Positions 24,350 through 31,564 of a DNA stretch of 35,176 bases are shown here, one piece after another; the first letter of the stretch is position 1; each line of letters opens with the position of its first letter. The stretch is from Planctomycetaceae bacterium (GTDB lineage: Bacteria; Planctomycetota; Planctomycetia; Pirellulales; Pirellulaceae): assembly GCA_024642205.1 (NCBI GenBank), contig JAHEBQ010000045.1, positions 1 through 35,176 on the forward strand, written 5' to 3'. Position numbers and translations under genes: made by a program. The notes below the pieces were generated by a model. The model was not told the DNA's origin and ran no database searches. It was given only the letters and a program-made list of their open reading frames with translations.

Positions 24350-24985
24350 ATGAAATTCACGGACGCCATGCGGTGGCGATATGCGACGAAGAAGTTTGAT
24401 CCCGGCAAAACAGTCCACGAAGACACCGTCACCCAATTGCTCGAAGCAACCAACCTGTCGGCGACTTCGTACGGCCTTCAGCCGTTCAAGTTCGTCGTCA
24501 TCAGGAACCAACCGCTTCAGGATCAACTGGTCGCTTCTTCCTACGGACAAAGGCAGGTCGCTGACGCATCACACGTGATCGTAATTGCAGCCAGAACGGA
24601 TGTCGATGCGGATTATATCGGACAGTATATCGACATGGTGGAATCGGAACGCGACCTTGAACCGGGGACCATGGAAGATTACAAATCCACCATGATTGGT
24701 GTGGTGACCAGGATGTCGCCGGAGGAAATGCAACAATGGTCTGCCAAGCAGGCTTACCTTGCTCTCGGGACAATATTGGCAGCCTGTGCGATGCTAAAAA
24801 TTGACGCCTGTCCGATGGAAGGATTTGTAAGCAGCGAATACAACGAAGCCCTGGGACTGGCCGGTCAAAACCTGGAGGCGGTGATCGTCGTGCCCATCGG
24901 TTTTCGTGCCGAAGACGACATTAACCAGAACAACAAGAAAGTTCGCCGTCCGTTGGAGGAAATGGTCGTTAGAATAGCGGACTAA
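24350..24985 (+). CDS. Nitroreductase-family NAD(P)H-dependent FMN oxidoreductase (NfsB-like)
   Basis: 211 residues, the normal length. The N-terminal block MRWRYATKKFD holds the FMN-phosphate-binding Arg/Lys pattern of the family. ATNLSATSYGLQPFKFVVI is the conserved S-x-GLQP(W/F) segment. AYLALGTILAACAMLKIDACPMEGF matches the dimer helix and the 'CPMEGF' FMN loop of NfsB/YodC-type enzymes. The C-terminal VRRPLEEMVVRI is also typical. It catalyses two-electron reduction of quinones, nitro compounds or similar acceptors with NAD(P)H in the cytoplasm. There is no good Shine-Dalgarno near the ATG (24350). It stands alone, about 245 bp before sdaA. Confidence 0.92.
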   Translation: MKFTDAMRWRYATKKFDPGKTVHEDTVTQLLEATNLSATSYGLQPFKFVVIRNQPLQDQLVASSYGQRQVADASHVIVIAARTDVDADYIGQYIDMVESERDLEPGTMEDYKSTMIGVVTRMSPEEMQQWSAKQAYLALGTILAACAMLKIDACPMEGFVSSEYNEALGLAGQNLEAVIVVPIGFRAEDDINQNNKKVRRPLEEMVVRIAD

Positions 24986-25229
24986 GGTTGTTTCATCGTC
25001 GAAACTCAGGCCACGTAATTCACAACCAAGGTGGACGGCCGGACATCCTCATCAGCAAACCCCGCAACCACGTCCGACTGACCCTGGCAAACGTCTGCGG
25101 CTGACTCGGTTGGGGATGGCAACGGCGGAAAAGCACTTGCGGAGATTGAATGGAGGTGATGATTTGTGCCTCCGCGGTCCGAAGCGAATGCCGGCGACTC
25201 ACAAGCGTATCTTCTACCTGGAACCCCTC

Positions 25230-26603
25230 ATGGCAATCAGCACGTTTGAACTTTTCTCGATCGGAATCGGGCCATCCAGCTCGCATACCGTTGGCCCGAT
25301 GCGCGCTGCGCTGACGTTCATCCAGTTACTTGAGTCGGAAAACCTGCTTGATTCAACCGCCACGCTGGTTGTCCAGCTTTACGGATCTCTCGGTGCTACG
25401 GGTAAAGGACACGGAAGCGACAAAGCCGTGATTGGTGGATTGGCTGGACTGGCACCTGAATCCGCTGAACCGGCGGACCTGAATGCGCTGGTGGAGTCGG
25501 TTGAGCAAACCAGGACGCTGACATTGCTCGCAAAACACGCCATTGAATTCGACCCCAGAGTTCACCTGGAGTTTTCCGGCGTTGTCCTTGACTTCCATTC
25601 CAACGGAATGCGGTTTACGGCCAAAGACAGGTTGGGAAACGAGCTCATCCAGAAGACGTATTATTCGGTCGGCGGTGGTTTTGTGGTCGACGAAAATGCC
25701 TCCGGCAGCGATCGAATCGTGCCAGATACCACGCCGCTCAAATACCCTTTTACTTCCGGAGCGGAACTCCTCGCTTTGTGTGATGCCCATGGACTGGCAA
25801 TCAGCACCCTGATGATGAAAAACGAGACAGCCTGGCGAACGGTACCCGAAATCAAGGCCAAACTGCTCGACATCTGGTCGGTCATGGAAGCCTGTGTGGT
25901 TAGGGGCTGTTGTGAAGAAGGAATCCTGCCAGGCGGTTTGAAGGTTAAGCGGCGGGCAGCGCATATGTTTCGCCAACTGGAGGCCGAAACCTCCGACGAC
26001 GACATATTCAACAGTCGCATGGACTGGGTGAATCTGTGGGCCCTGGCGGTCAACGAAGAAAACGCCGCGGGCGGGCGAGTCGTAACGGCACCGACCAATG
26101 GCGCGGCGGGGATCATTCCCTCGGTGCTGCACTATTATCGCCGATTTTGCCGAGGCGCCAGCGACGACGGGATCGTCAGGTTCCTGCTGACCGCGGCAGC
26201 CATTGGAACATTGTTCAAGATCAATGCTTCGATTTCGGGGGCCGAAGTTGGTTGCCAGGGCGAAGTCGGATCCGCCTGTTCGATGGCCGCGGGTGGACTG
26301 GCAGAAGTGCTGGGCGGCACGCCGGCTCAAGTCGAAAATGCAGCGGAGATCGGAATGGAACACAATCTGGGTTTGACATGTGATCCGATCGGTGGACTGG
26401 TTCAAGTCCCGTGCATCGAACGCAACGCGATGGGTGCGGTCAAGGCAATCAATGCCGCACGCCTGGCAATGCGTGGCGATGGGAAGCATTTTGTCTCCCT
26501 GGACAAAGTTATCAGAACCATGCGCGAAACCGGCAAGGACATGCAATCGAAATACAAGGAAACCGCGCGCGGTGGCCTGGCCGTCAACGTGATTGAGTGT
26601 TGA
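25230..26603 (+). CDS. sdaA: L-serine dehydratase, iron-sulfur type (L-serine ammonia-lyase)
   Basis: 457 residues from the ATG at 25230. The frame is open from 25110, but family proteins start at MxxSTFELFSIGIGPSSSHT. It deaminates L-serine to pyruvate and ammonia using a [4Fe-4S] cluster. The beta domain holds FSIGIGPSSSHTVGPMRAA and GSLGATGKGHGSDKA. The alpha domain has the cluster cysteines C342 (GCQGEVGSACSMAAGG), C384 (LTCDPIGG) and C395 (PCIERNAMG). The last residue is C457 (VNVIEC), the C-terminal Cys that in the Legionella enzyme reaches back to the cluster in the active site. It is therefore a single-chain type 2 enzyme with all key residues. The next gene starts 62 bp downstream. 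Confidence 0.96.
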   Translation: MAISTFELFSIGIGPSSSHTVGPMRAALTFIQLLESENLLDSTATLVVQLYGSLGATGKGHGSDKAVIGGLAGLAPESAEPADLNALVESVEQTRTLTLLAKHAIEFDPRVHLEFSGVVLDFHSNGMRFTAKDRLGNELIQKTYYSVGGGFVVDENASGSDRIVPDTTPLKYPFTSGAELLALCDAHGLAISTLMMKNETAWRTVPEIKAKLLDIWSVMEACVVRGCCEEGILPGGLKVKRRAAHMFRQLEAETSDDDIFNSRMDWVNLWALAVNEENAAGGRVVTAPTNGAAGIIPSVLHYYRRFCRGASDDGIVRFLLTAAAIGTLFKINASISGAEVGCQGEVGSACSMAAGGLAEVLGGTPAQVENAAEIGMEHNLGLTCDPIGGLVQVPCIERNAMGAVKAINAARLAMRGDGKHFVSLDKVIRTMRETGKDMQSKYKETARGGLAVNVIEC

Positions 26604-26665
26604 CCGGATGCTGGACCTGGAGAGCATTCACAAGATCGCAATTTTTCACCGCAAGGGTAAGACTG

Positions 26666-27871
26666 ATGAAAGATGTAACAAAAATCGGCTTTGCAAGTGC
26701 CCTCGCCAGTTTGCTCGTTTCCACCGCCGTGGCTCAGTCGCCCTTGCCGACGTTCCGACCGGAAACCATTGATAGCCAGGTGATCATTGGTTACGGAACG
26801 GCGATTGGTGATGTCGATGGCGACGGGAAACCGGATATTCTCCTGGCGGACAAGAAGCAGTTTGTCTGGTACCAGAACCCTGACTGGAAACGACATGTGA
26901 TCGTCGAGAACCTGACGGAGCACGACAATGTCTGCATCGCCGCTCGCGATATCGATGGTGACGGTAAAGTAGAAATCGCGGTTGGCGCCCAGTGGAATCC
27001 CGGGGATACCGTCAACTCCGGCTCGGTTCATTACCTCGTTCCACCGGAAGACCGCACGCAGATGTGGACGCCCATTCAGTTGCCCCACGAACCCGTCGTG
27101 CATCGCATGCGCTGGGTCCGAATCAGCAGACACGAATTCGTTCTGGTCGTTGCGCCGCTGCACGGCCGTGGCAACCAGGGGGGCCAGGGAGCAGGTGCCA
27201 AGTTAATCGCTTACCACGTCCCGGAAACTGCAACGAGTCCATGGACGACGGAAGTTCTCGACGATCAATTTCATGTCACTCACAATTTCGACGTTGGCGT
27301 TTGGGATCCGGAGAGCGATTCCGAAGCGATTTTTTACCTCGGCAAGGAAGGCGCGAAACTCATCTTTCGGCGAGACGAAAAATGGGTGCAAAAACCGCTG
27401 AAAAACGTACAAGGCGGTGGAGAAATTCGCTGGGGGAAACTGACGGACAAATCAACCTATTTGACCACGATCGAGCCGTTTCACGGAACGCATCTCGTGA
27501 TTTATCAGCCCGCAGGACAACGTCCCGAAGATCCGGAAACGGTTCGTACCGAATTTTCCAATCGCGTTGTGCTCGATGAAAAATTCAATCAGGGCCATGC
27601 AATTGCCGTTGGCGATTTGTTCGGCAACGGAAGTCAACAGATTGTCGCTGGCTGGCGAAACCCAAACGAGGAACGAACGATCGGAGTGAAGATTTATTTT
27701 CCCGACGACGAAAAACCGGGATCGTGGAAATCCGCGTTCATCGACGAAAACGGCATGGCCTGCGAAGACCTGCGGATCGGTGACCTTGACGGTGACGGAC
27801 GGCTCGACATCGTTGCCGCAGGTCGCTCAACGCACAACCTGAAAGTCTACTGGAACGAGGGAAAAAAATAG
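26666..27871 (+). CDS. Secreted FG-GAP/VCBS repeat protein
   Basis: 401 residues from the ATG at 26666, with AAGGG about 10 nt upstream. The frame extends back to 26597, but only the later ATG gives a signal peptide (KIGFASALASLLVSTAVAQ). FG-GAP/VCBS repeats with calcium-loop motifs are visible: IGDVDGDGKPDILLAD (48-62), ARDIDGDGKVEIAVG (93-107), VGDLFGNGSQQIVAGW (about 335-350) and IGDLDGDGRLDIVAAG (about 373-390). They probably form a beta-propeller related to integrin alpha heads and to many planctomycete surface proteins. A binding or adhesion role is inferred. It follows sdaA by 62 bp but has no obvious metabolic link to it. Confidence 0.88.
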   Translation: MKDVTKIGFASALASLLVSTAVAQSPLPTFRPETIDSQVIIGYGTAIGDVDGDGKPDILLADKKQFVWYQNPDWKRHVIVENLTEHDNVCIAARDIDGDGKVEIAVGAQWNPGDTVNSGSVHYLVPPEDRTQMWTPIQLPHEPVVHRMRWVRISRHEFVLVVAPLHGRGNQGGQGAGAKLIAYHVPETATSPWTTEVLDDQFHVTHNFDVGVWDPESDSEAIFYLGKEGAKLIFRRDEKWVQKPLKNVQGGGEIRWGKLTDKSTYLTTIEPFHGTHLVIYQPAGQRPEDPETVRTEFSNRVVLDEKFNQGHAIAVGDLFGNGSQQIVAGWRNPNEERTIGVKIYFPDDEKPGSWKSAFIDENGMACEDLRIGDLDGDGRLDIVAAGRSTHNLKVYWNEGKK

Positions 27872-27908
27872 ACGATCTGGATTTCCTTGAATCTTCGGAT
27901 TACTTCTG

Positions 27909-27923
27909 CCCCGATAGTCGGGG
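27909..27923. terminator. Possible terminator hairpin between convergent genes
   Basis: CCCCGA-TAG-TCGGGG is a perfect 6-bp GC-rich hairpin located in the 57-bp gap between the FG-GAP gene (+) and sulfatase C (-). No clean T run follows on either strand (TGCCCCTATTTCTCTTT on the plus strand), so termination is only suggested by position. Confidence 0.45.
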
Positions 27924-27928
27924 TGCCC

Positions 27929-29578
27929 CTATTTCTCTTTGTCCTTCGGTTTGGCTGGTTTGGGTTCAGGTGCCTTGGGTACTTTTGTCGGCTGGCTCTG
28001 TCTCGGCTTGTGGATTGATTGCGGCGGATCTTGCTCAGGGACTTTCAGCTCGGCGCGTAATCGGTTCAGTTCTGCCAATAGCCTGGCCTGCTCGCCGGCA
28101 GCATTTGCATCGCCGTAAATGCTCTTCATCTCGTTCGGATCGGAAGCCAGATCGAACATCTCCCATTCATCGACATCCGGTTCGTAGTAGCGAATCAGCT
28201 TGTGTCGACCGTCCGTCACGCCGTAATGTCGCCGGACCGAATGGGCTCCCGGGTATTCGTAATACTGGTAGTAAAACACCTTGCGCCAATCGTCCGGCGT
28301 CTGGCCATGGAGAATCGGGACCAGGCTTCGACCCTGCAAGTCGCCCGGGATTTCGACGCCGGCGATTTCACAAAACGTCGACGCAAAATCGAGCGGCGAA
28401 ACAATGTCCTGACTGTTGACGGTTCCCGGCTTGACCTGTCCCGGCCAGCGCACCAGAAACGGCGTCCGGAGGGATTCTTCATACATCCAACGCTTGTCAA
28501 ACCAGCCATGTTCGCCAAGGTAAAACCCCTGATCCGAACAATAGATCACCATGGTATTTTCGGCCAGGCCCGATTCGTCCAGGTAGTCCAGCATCCGTCC
28601 GATGTTATCGTCAACTGCAGCAACGCAACGCAGGTAGTCTTTGATGTAGCGTTGGTATTTCCAGCGGATCAGGTCCTTGCCCTCAAGATTGGCTTCCTTG
28701 AAAGCCTTGTTTTTCGGTTCGTAGGCCTTGTTCCAGACGGCCAGTTGCTCCGGCGTGAGATTGTTCGGAGGAACCAGCTTCAAGTCGTTGGGCGTCATCG
28801 TTTTTTCGATTGACATGTCCTGCGTGTGGGCCGGAGTGCCGCGACCAGCGTAGTCGTCGAACAACGTTTCGGGTTCAGGTATCGTCACGTCATCGTACAT
28901 GTTCAAATAGTCTGGACCGGGTTGCCAGTTGCGATGCGGAGCCTTGTGCTGGTACATCAACATGAACGGCTTGTCCTGATCGCGTTGGTTCTTGAGCCAA
29001 TCCATGGCCAGATCGGTAATGATCTCGGTGGTATAACCGACGTGATTCGTTTTCTCGCCATTCTTGAGCATCGGCGGATTGTAGTAGGGTCCTTGCCCGA
29101 TCAGCACTTCGGAATAATCGAATCCCTGCGGAGCCATGTGCGTTCCGAGATGCCATTTTCCAACAACCGCAGTCTGATAACCTGCTTTTTGAAGCAGCTT
29201 GGGAAACGTTTGCTGGGTTCCATCGAACTTGTTTCCGTTCACACAGAATCCATTGACATGTGAATACTTGCCTGTTTGAATCACTGCCCGCATCGGACCA
29301 CAAATGCTGTTGGTGACGTAGCATCGATCAAACCGAATTCCCTCCCTGGCGATCCGATCGATGTTGGGCGTTTGATTGATCTTCGAACCGTAAGCGCTGA
29401 TCGACTGAAACGCGTGGTCATCAGAAAAAATGAACAGAATGTTCGGCTGGGCCTTTTTCCGGTGGACCACCGGAGCGCTCGGAGTACCAGCGACAGGTTC
29501 GTTCACCGCGGCAAAACCACAGCTCAACGCCAGGCAAAAGAAGAAACAAAAACCAGAACAGGATGTGAGTATTTTCAT
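27929..29578 (-). CDS. Sulfatase C, CGPMR type, with Pro/Lys-rich tail
   Basis: 549 residues with a signal peptide (MKILTSCSGFCFFFCLALSC, cleavage near FAA-V). The metal-site block is ILFIFSDDHAFQSISAYGSK. The active site is SICGPMRAVIQTGKYSHVNG, with C93 as the formylglycine residue and the canonical C-x-P-x-R spacing. Met replaces the more usual Ser at the fourth position, which is tolerated in the motif. The SDDHAFQ/CGPxRA pairing is typical of the planctomycete group related to N-acetylglucosamine-6-sulfatase. The last about 35 residues (PKAPEPKPAKPKDKEK) are Pro/Lys-rich and probably disordered. It is divergent from sulfatase D. An inverted repeat lies just upstream of the start. Confidence 0.92.
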   Translation of the reverse strand: MKILTSCSGFCFFFCLALSCGFAAVNEPVAGTPSAPVVHRKKAQPNILFIFSDDHAFQSISAYGSKINQTPNIDRIAREGIRFDRCYVTNSICGPMRAVIQTGKYSHVNGFCVNGNKFDGTQQTFPKLLQKAGYQTAVVGKWHLGTHMAPQGFDYSEVLIGQGPYYNPPMLKNGEKTNHVGYTTEIITDLAMDWLKNQRDQDKPFMLMYQHKAPHRNWQPGPDYLNMYDDVTIPEPETLFDDYAGRGTPAHTQDMSIEKTMTPNDLKLVPPNNLTPEQLAVWNKAYEPKNKAFKEANLEGKDLIRWKYQRYIKDYLRCVAAVDDNIGRMLDYLDESGLAENTMVIYCSDQGFYLGEHGWFDKRWMYEESLRTPFLVRWPGQVKPGTVNSQDIVSPLDFASTFCEIAGVEIPGDLQGRSLVPILHGQTPDDWRKVFYYQYYEYPGAHSVRRHYGVTDGRHKLIRYYEPDVDEWEMFDLASDPNEMKSIYGDANAAGEQARLLAELNRLRAELKVPEQDPPQSIHKPRQSQPTKVPKAPEPKPAKPKDKEK

Positions 29579-29609
29579 TTTTCGGGCCCAACGGACTCAG
29601 GGAATCGGT

Positions 29610-29638
29610 CATCGTGATGTAACAGAGTCTACACGATG
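29610..29638 (-). promoter_or_regulatory. Inverted repeat upstream of sulfatase C, possible operator
   Basis: CATCGTG (29610-29616) and CACGATG (29632-29638) are perfect 7-bp inverted arms with centres 22 bp apart, about two helical turns. The element begins 32 bp before the sulfatase C start, where a dimeric regulator could bind. It could also fold as a hairpin in the leader. No regulator gene adjoins it. Confidence 0.35.
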
Positions 29639-29857
29639 TACAGGACGCTTCAAGCAAACTACGGATTGAATTGCCGCTGCAAGCGATAATCAGGGCCTCG
29701 GACTGAGTCGCACCGTCAAACGAGGAAAAAAAAACAGGATTCAAGGCTGAAAACGGCTGCCCGCATTAATCAAGACTGTCATACTGCTTTCCTGGAAGCA
29801 GAATATCTGCCAACCGCCATCGGAATACAATGTAATTCAATAAGATCAGGTAAAACG

Positions 29858-31351
29858 ATGAAGCATTCCATCGCGATCATGTTTGCAATTCTGTCCGTTT
29901 GTGTTGCCTCGAACCTGCTCGCCGACGATCGACCCAATATTCTGTTTTGCATCGCGGATGATTGGGGCTGGCCCCATGCCGGCGTTTATGGTGACCCGGT
30001 TGTCAAAACGCCCGCGTTTGATCGTATCGCCAAGGAAGGCGTCCTGTTCGAGAACGCATTTATTTCATCGCCTTCGTGCACGCCGTCCAGGAATGCAATC
30101 CTCACCGGCCAATACCATTGGCGACTGGGCTGGGGAGCGAACTTGCACAGCATGCTCGACACCCGACATCAAACCTATCCACATTTACTGGCAGGCGCCG
30201 GCTATTTCACCGGTCATTGGCGGAAAAGCTGGGGACCGGGAAAAGTCGACAACTGGCTGGAAACCCCCGGCGGACACCCGGCGGGCAAGAACTTCAACAG
30301 TTTTGATGCGTTCCTGCAGGCCTGGCCGCGAGACAAACCGTTCTGTTTCTGGCTGGGTGCGAGCGACCCCCACCGCGGCTACCAACTGAACTCGGGTCGC
30401 CAAAGTGGGATGGACGTCAATCAGATCAAACTGTTCGATCACTTCCCCGACTCCGAAACCATCCGCTCCGATGTGGCCGACTATTATTTCGAGGTCCAGA
30501 GATTTGACAGCGATGTCGACAAAGCCCTTGCCACTCTTCAGTCCATGAACCTGCTCGACAACACGATCGTAGTCATGACTGGCGATCACGGCATGCCGTT
30601 CCCTCGATGCAAGGGAAACCTCTACGATTGCGGTGCCCGCGTGCCGATGGCCGTCCGTTGGCCGTTGAAAATTCCCGCAGATCGCGTTGTCACGGACTTC
30701 GTCAGCACGACCGACCTCGCCCCCACTTTCCTCGAAGCGGCGGGAGTCGCGATTCCCGCTGCAATGACCGGCAAAAGCTGGATGAACATCTTGACGTCAA
30801 GCCAATCCGGGCGGGTTGAGCCGGCACGCGATCATGTCCTGACCGGAAAAGAAAGACATGTGCCCTGCCAGGAAGGTGACGACTCCGGCGGAACTCCCAT
30901 GCGCGCGATCCGTACCGATCAGTACCTGTTGATTCATAATTATCGGCCCGACCGCTGGCCAGCCGGAACTCCGAACCACAAACTCGCCCACATTCCCGGT
31001 TGCTGGCTGGGCGATTGCGATAACGGACCGACCAAGACCTATATGGCTGACAACCAGGACAAAGACGATGAGCACCGACGCAAGTATGATTTGTCGTTTG
31101 CCAAACGCCCCGAATGGGAGCTGTATGACATGCGTCAGGACGCCGCGCAAATGACGAATGTTGCCGGGAAAGCAGAGTATGCGGAAATCAAAACTCAACT
31201 TGCCCAACAGTTGAAATCCAGCCTGGTTTCCTCCAGCGACCCCCGCGAAACCAGCGATCATGCGGATCAGATCTTTGATCAACCAAAATATTTTGGTGGC
31301 GGACCACGCCATCCGAGCTATCAACCGCCAAAGAAAAACTCAAAACAATAG
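29858..31351 (+). CDS. Sulfatase D (heparan N-sulfatase-like)
   Basis: 497 residues with a signal peptide (about 1-22, cleavage near LLA-D). NILFCIADDWGWPHAGVYGD is the metal-site block. FISSPSCTPSRNAILTGQYHWRLGWGANLH is split here around the canonical site CTPSR (C74-R78). The WGWPHAG and YHWRLG(W/E)GANL features are those of the SGSH-like (heparan N-sulfatase) group of planctomycetes. VMTGDHGMPFPRCKGNLYD supplies the C-terminal metal ligands. The start has AGG about 8 nt upstream. The C-terminus is Pro/Lys-rich (QPPKKNSKQ). It probably removes N- or O-sulfate from an extracellular polysaccharide. The cytochrome gene follows after REP copy F. Confidence 0.93.
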   Translation: MKHSIAIMFAILSVCVASNLLADDRPNILFCIADDWGWPHAGVYGDPVVKTPAFDRIAKEGVLFENAFISSPSCTPSRNAILTGQYHWRLGWGANLHSMLDTRHQTYPHLLAGAGYFTGHWRKSWGPGKVDNWLETPGGHPAGKNFNSFDAFLQAWPRDKPFCFWLGASDPHRGYQLNSGRQSGMDVNQIKLFDHFPDSETIRSDVADYYFEVQRFDSDVDKALATLQSMNLLDNTIVVMTGDHGMPFPRCKGNLYDCGARVPMAVRWPLKIPADRVVTDFVSTTDLAPTFLEAAGVAIPAAMTGKSWMNILTSSQSGRVEPARDHVLTGKERHVPCQEGDDSGGTPMRAIRTDQYLLIHNYRPDRWPAGTPNHKLAHIPGCWLGDCDNGPTKTYMADNQDKDDEHRRKYDLSFAKRPEWELYDMRQDAAQMTNVAGKAEYAEIKTQLAQQLKSSLVSSSDPRETSDHADQIFDQPKYFGGGPRHPSYQPPKKNSKQ

Positions 31352-31390
31352 GCTGCGTTTGATTGCGTGCTTGGTATTTCACTCGGGTCG

Positions 31391-31477
31391 GTGGTGTTCA
31401 CTCCGTGAAATACCGCACGTTCACAGAGTGAACGGCCACAAACAAAATGAACGGCCATGGACAGAATGAACGGCCGC
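31391..31477 (+). repeat. REP-pair palindrome, copy F, with two tail units
   Basis: The core 31391-31439 (49 bp) has head GTGGT, hairpin TTCAC-TCC-GTGAA, linker with CCGCA, hairpin CGTTCAC-AGA-GTGAACG and GCCAC end. Two diverged 19-bp tail units follow (31440-31458 and 31459-31477), each ending in ATGAACGGCC plus two bases. It lies in the 213-bp gap between sulfatase D and the cytochrome gene, both on the plus strand. Confidence 0.9.
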
Positions 31478-31564
31478 AAGCGGACACCTTTCGACGCCGC
31501 CTCACACTGGCAAACGCAACCCAGGCTCTCAAACCAATGTCCTATCTCAAATCCTAAGTGAACA

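Noticed and set aside
25353..26627. Minus-strand open frame of 424 codons
   Set aside because: Antisense of the L-serine dehydratase gene, where every conserved block is on the plus strand.
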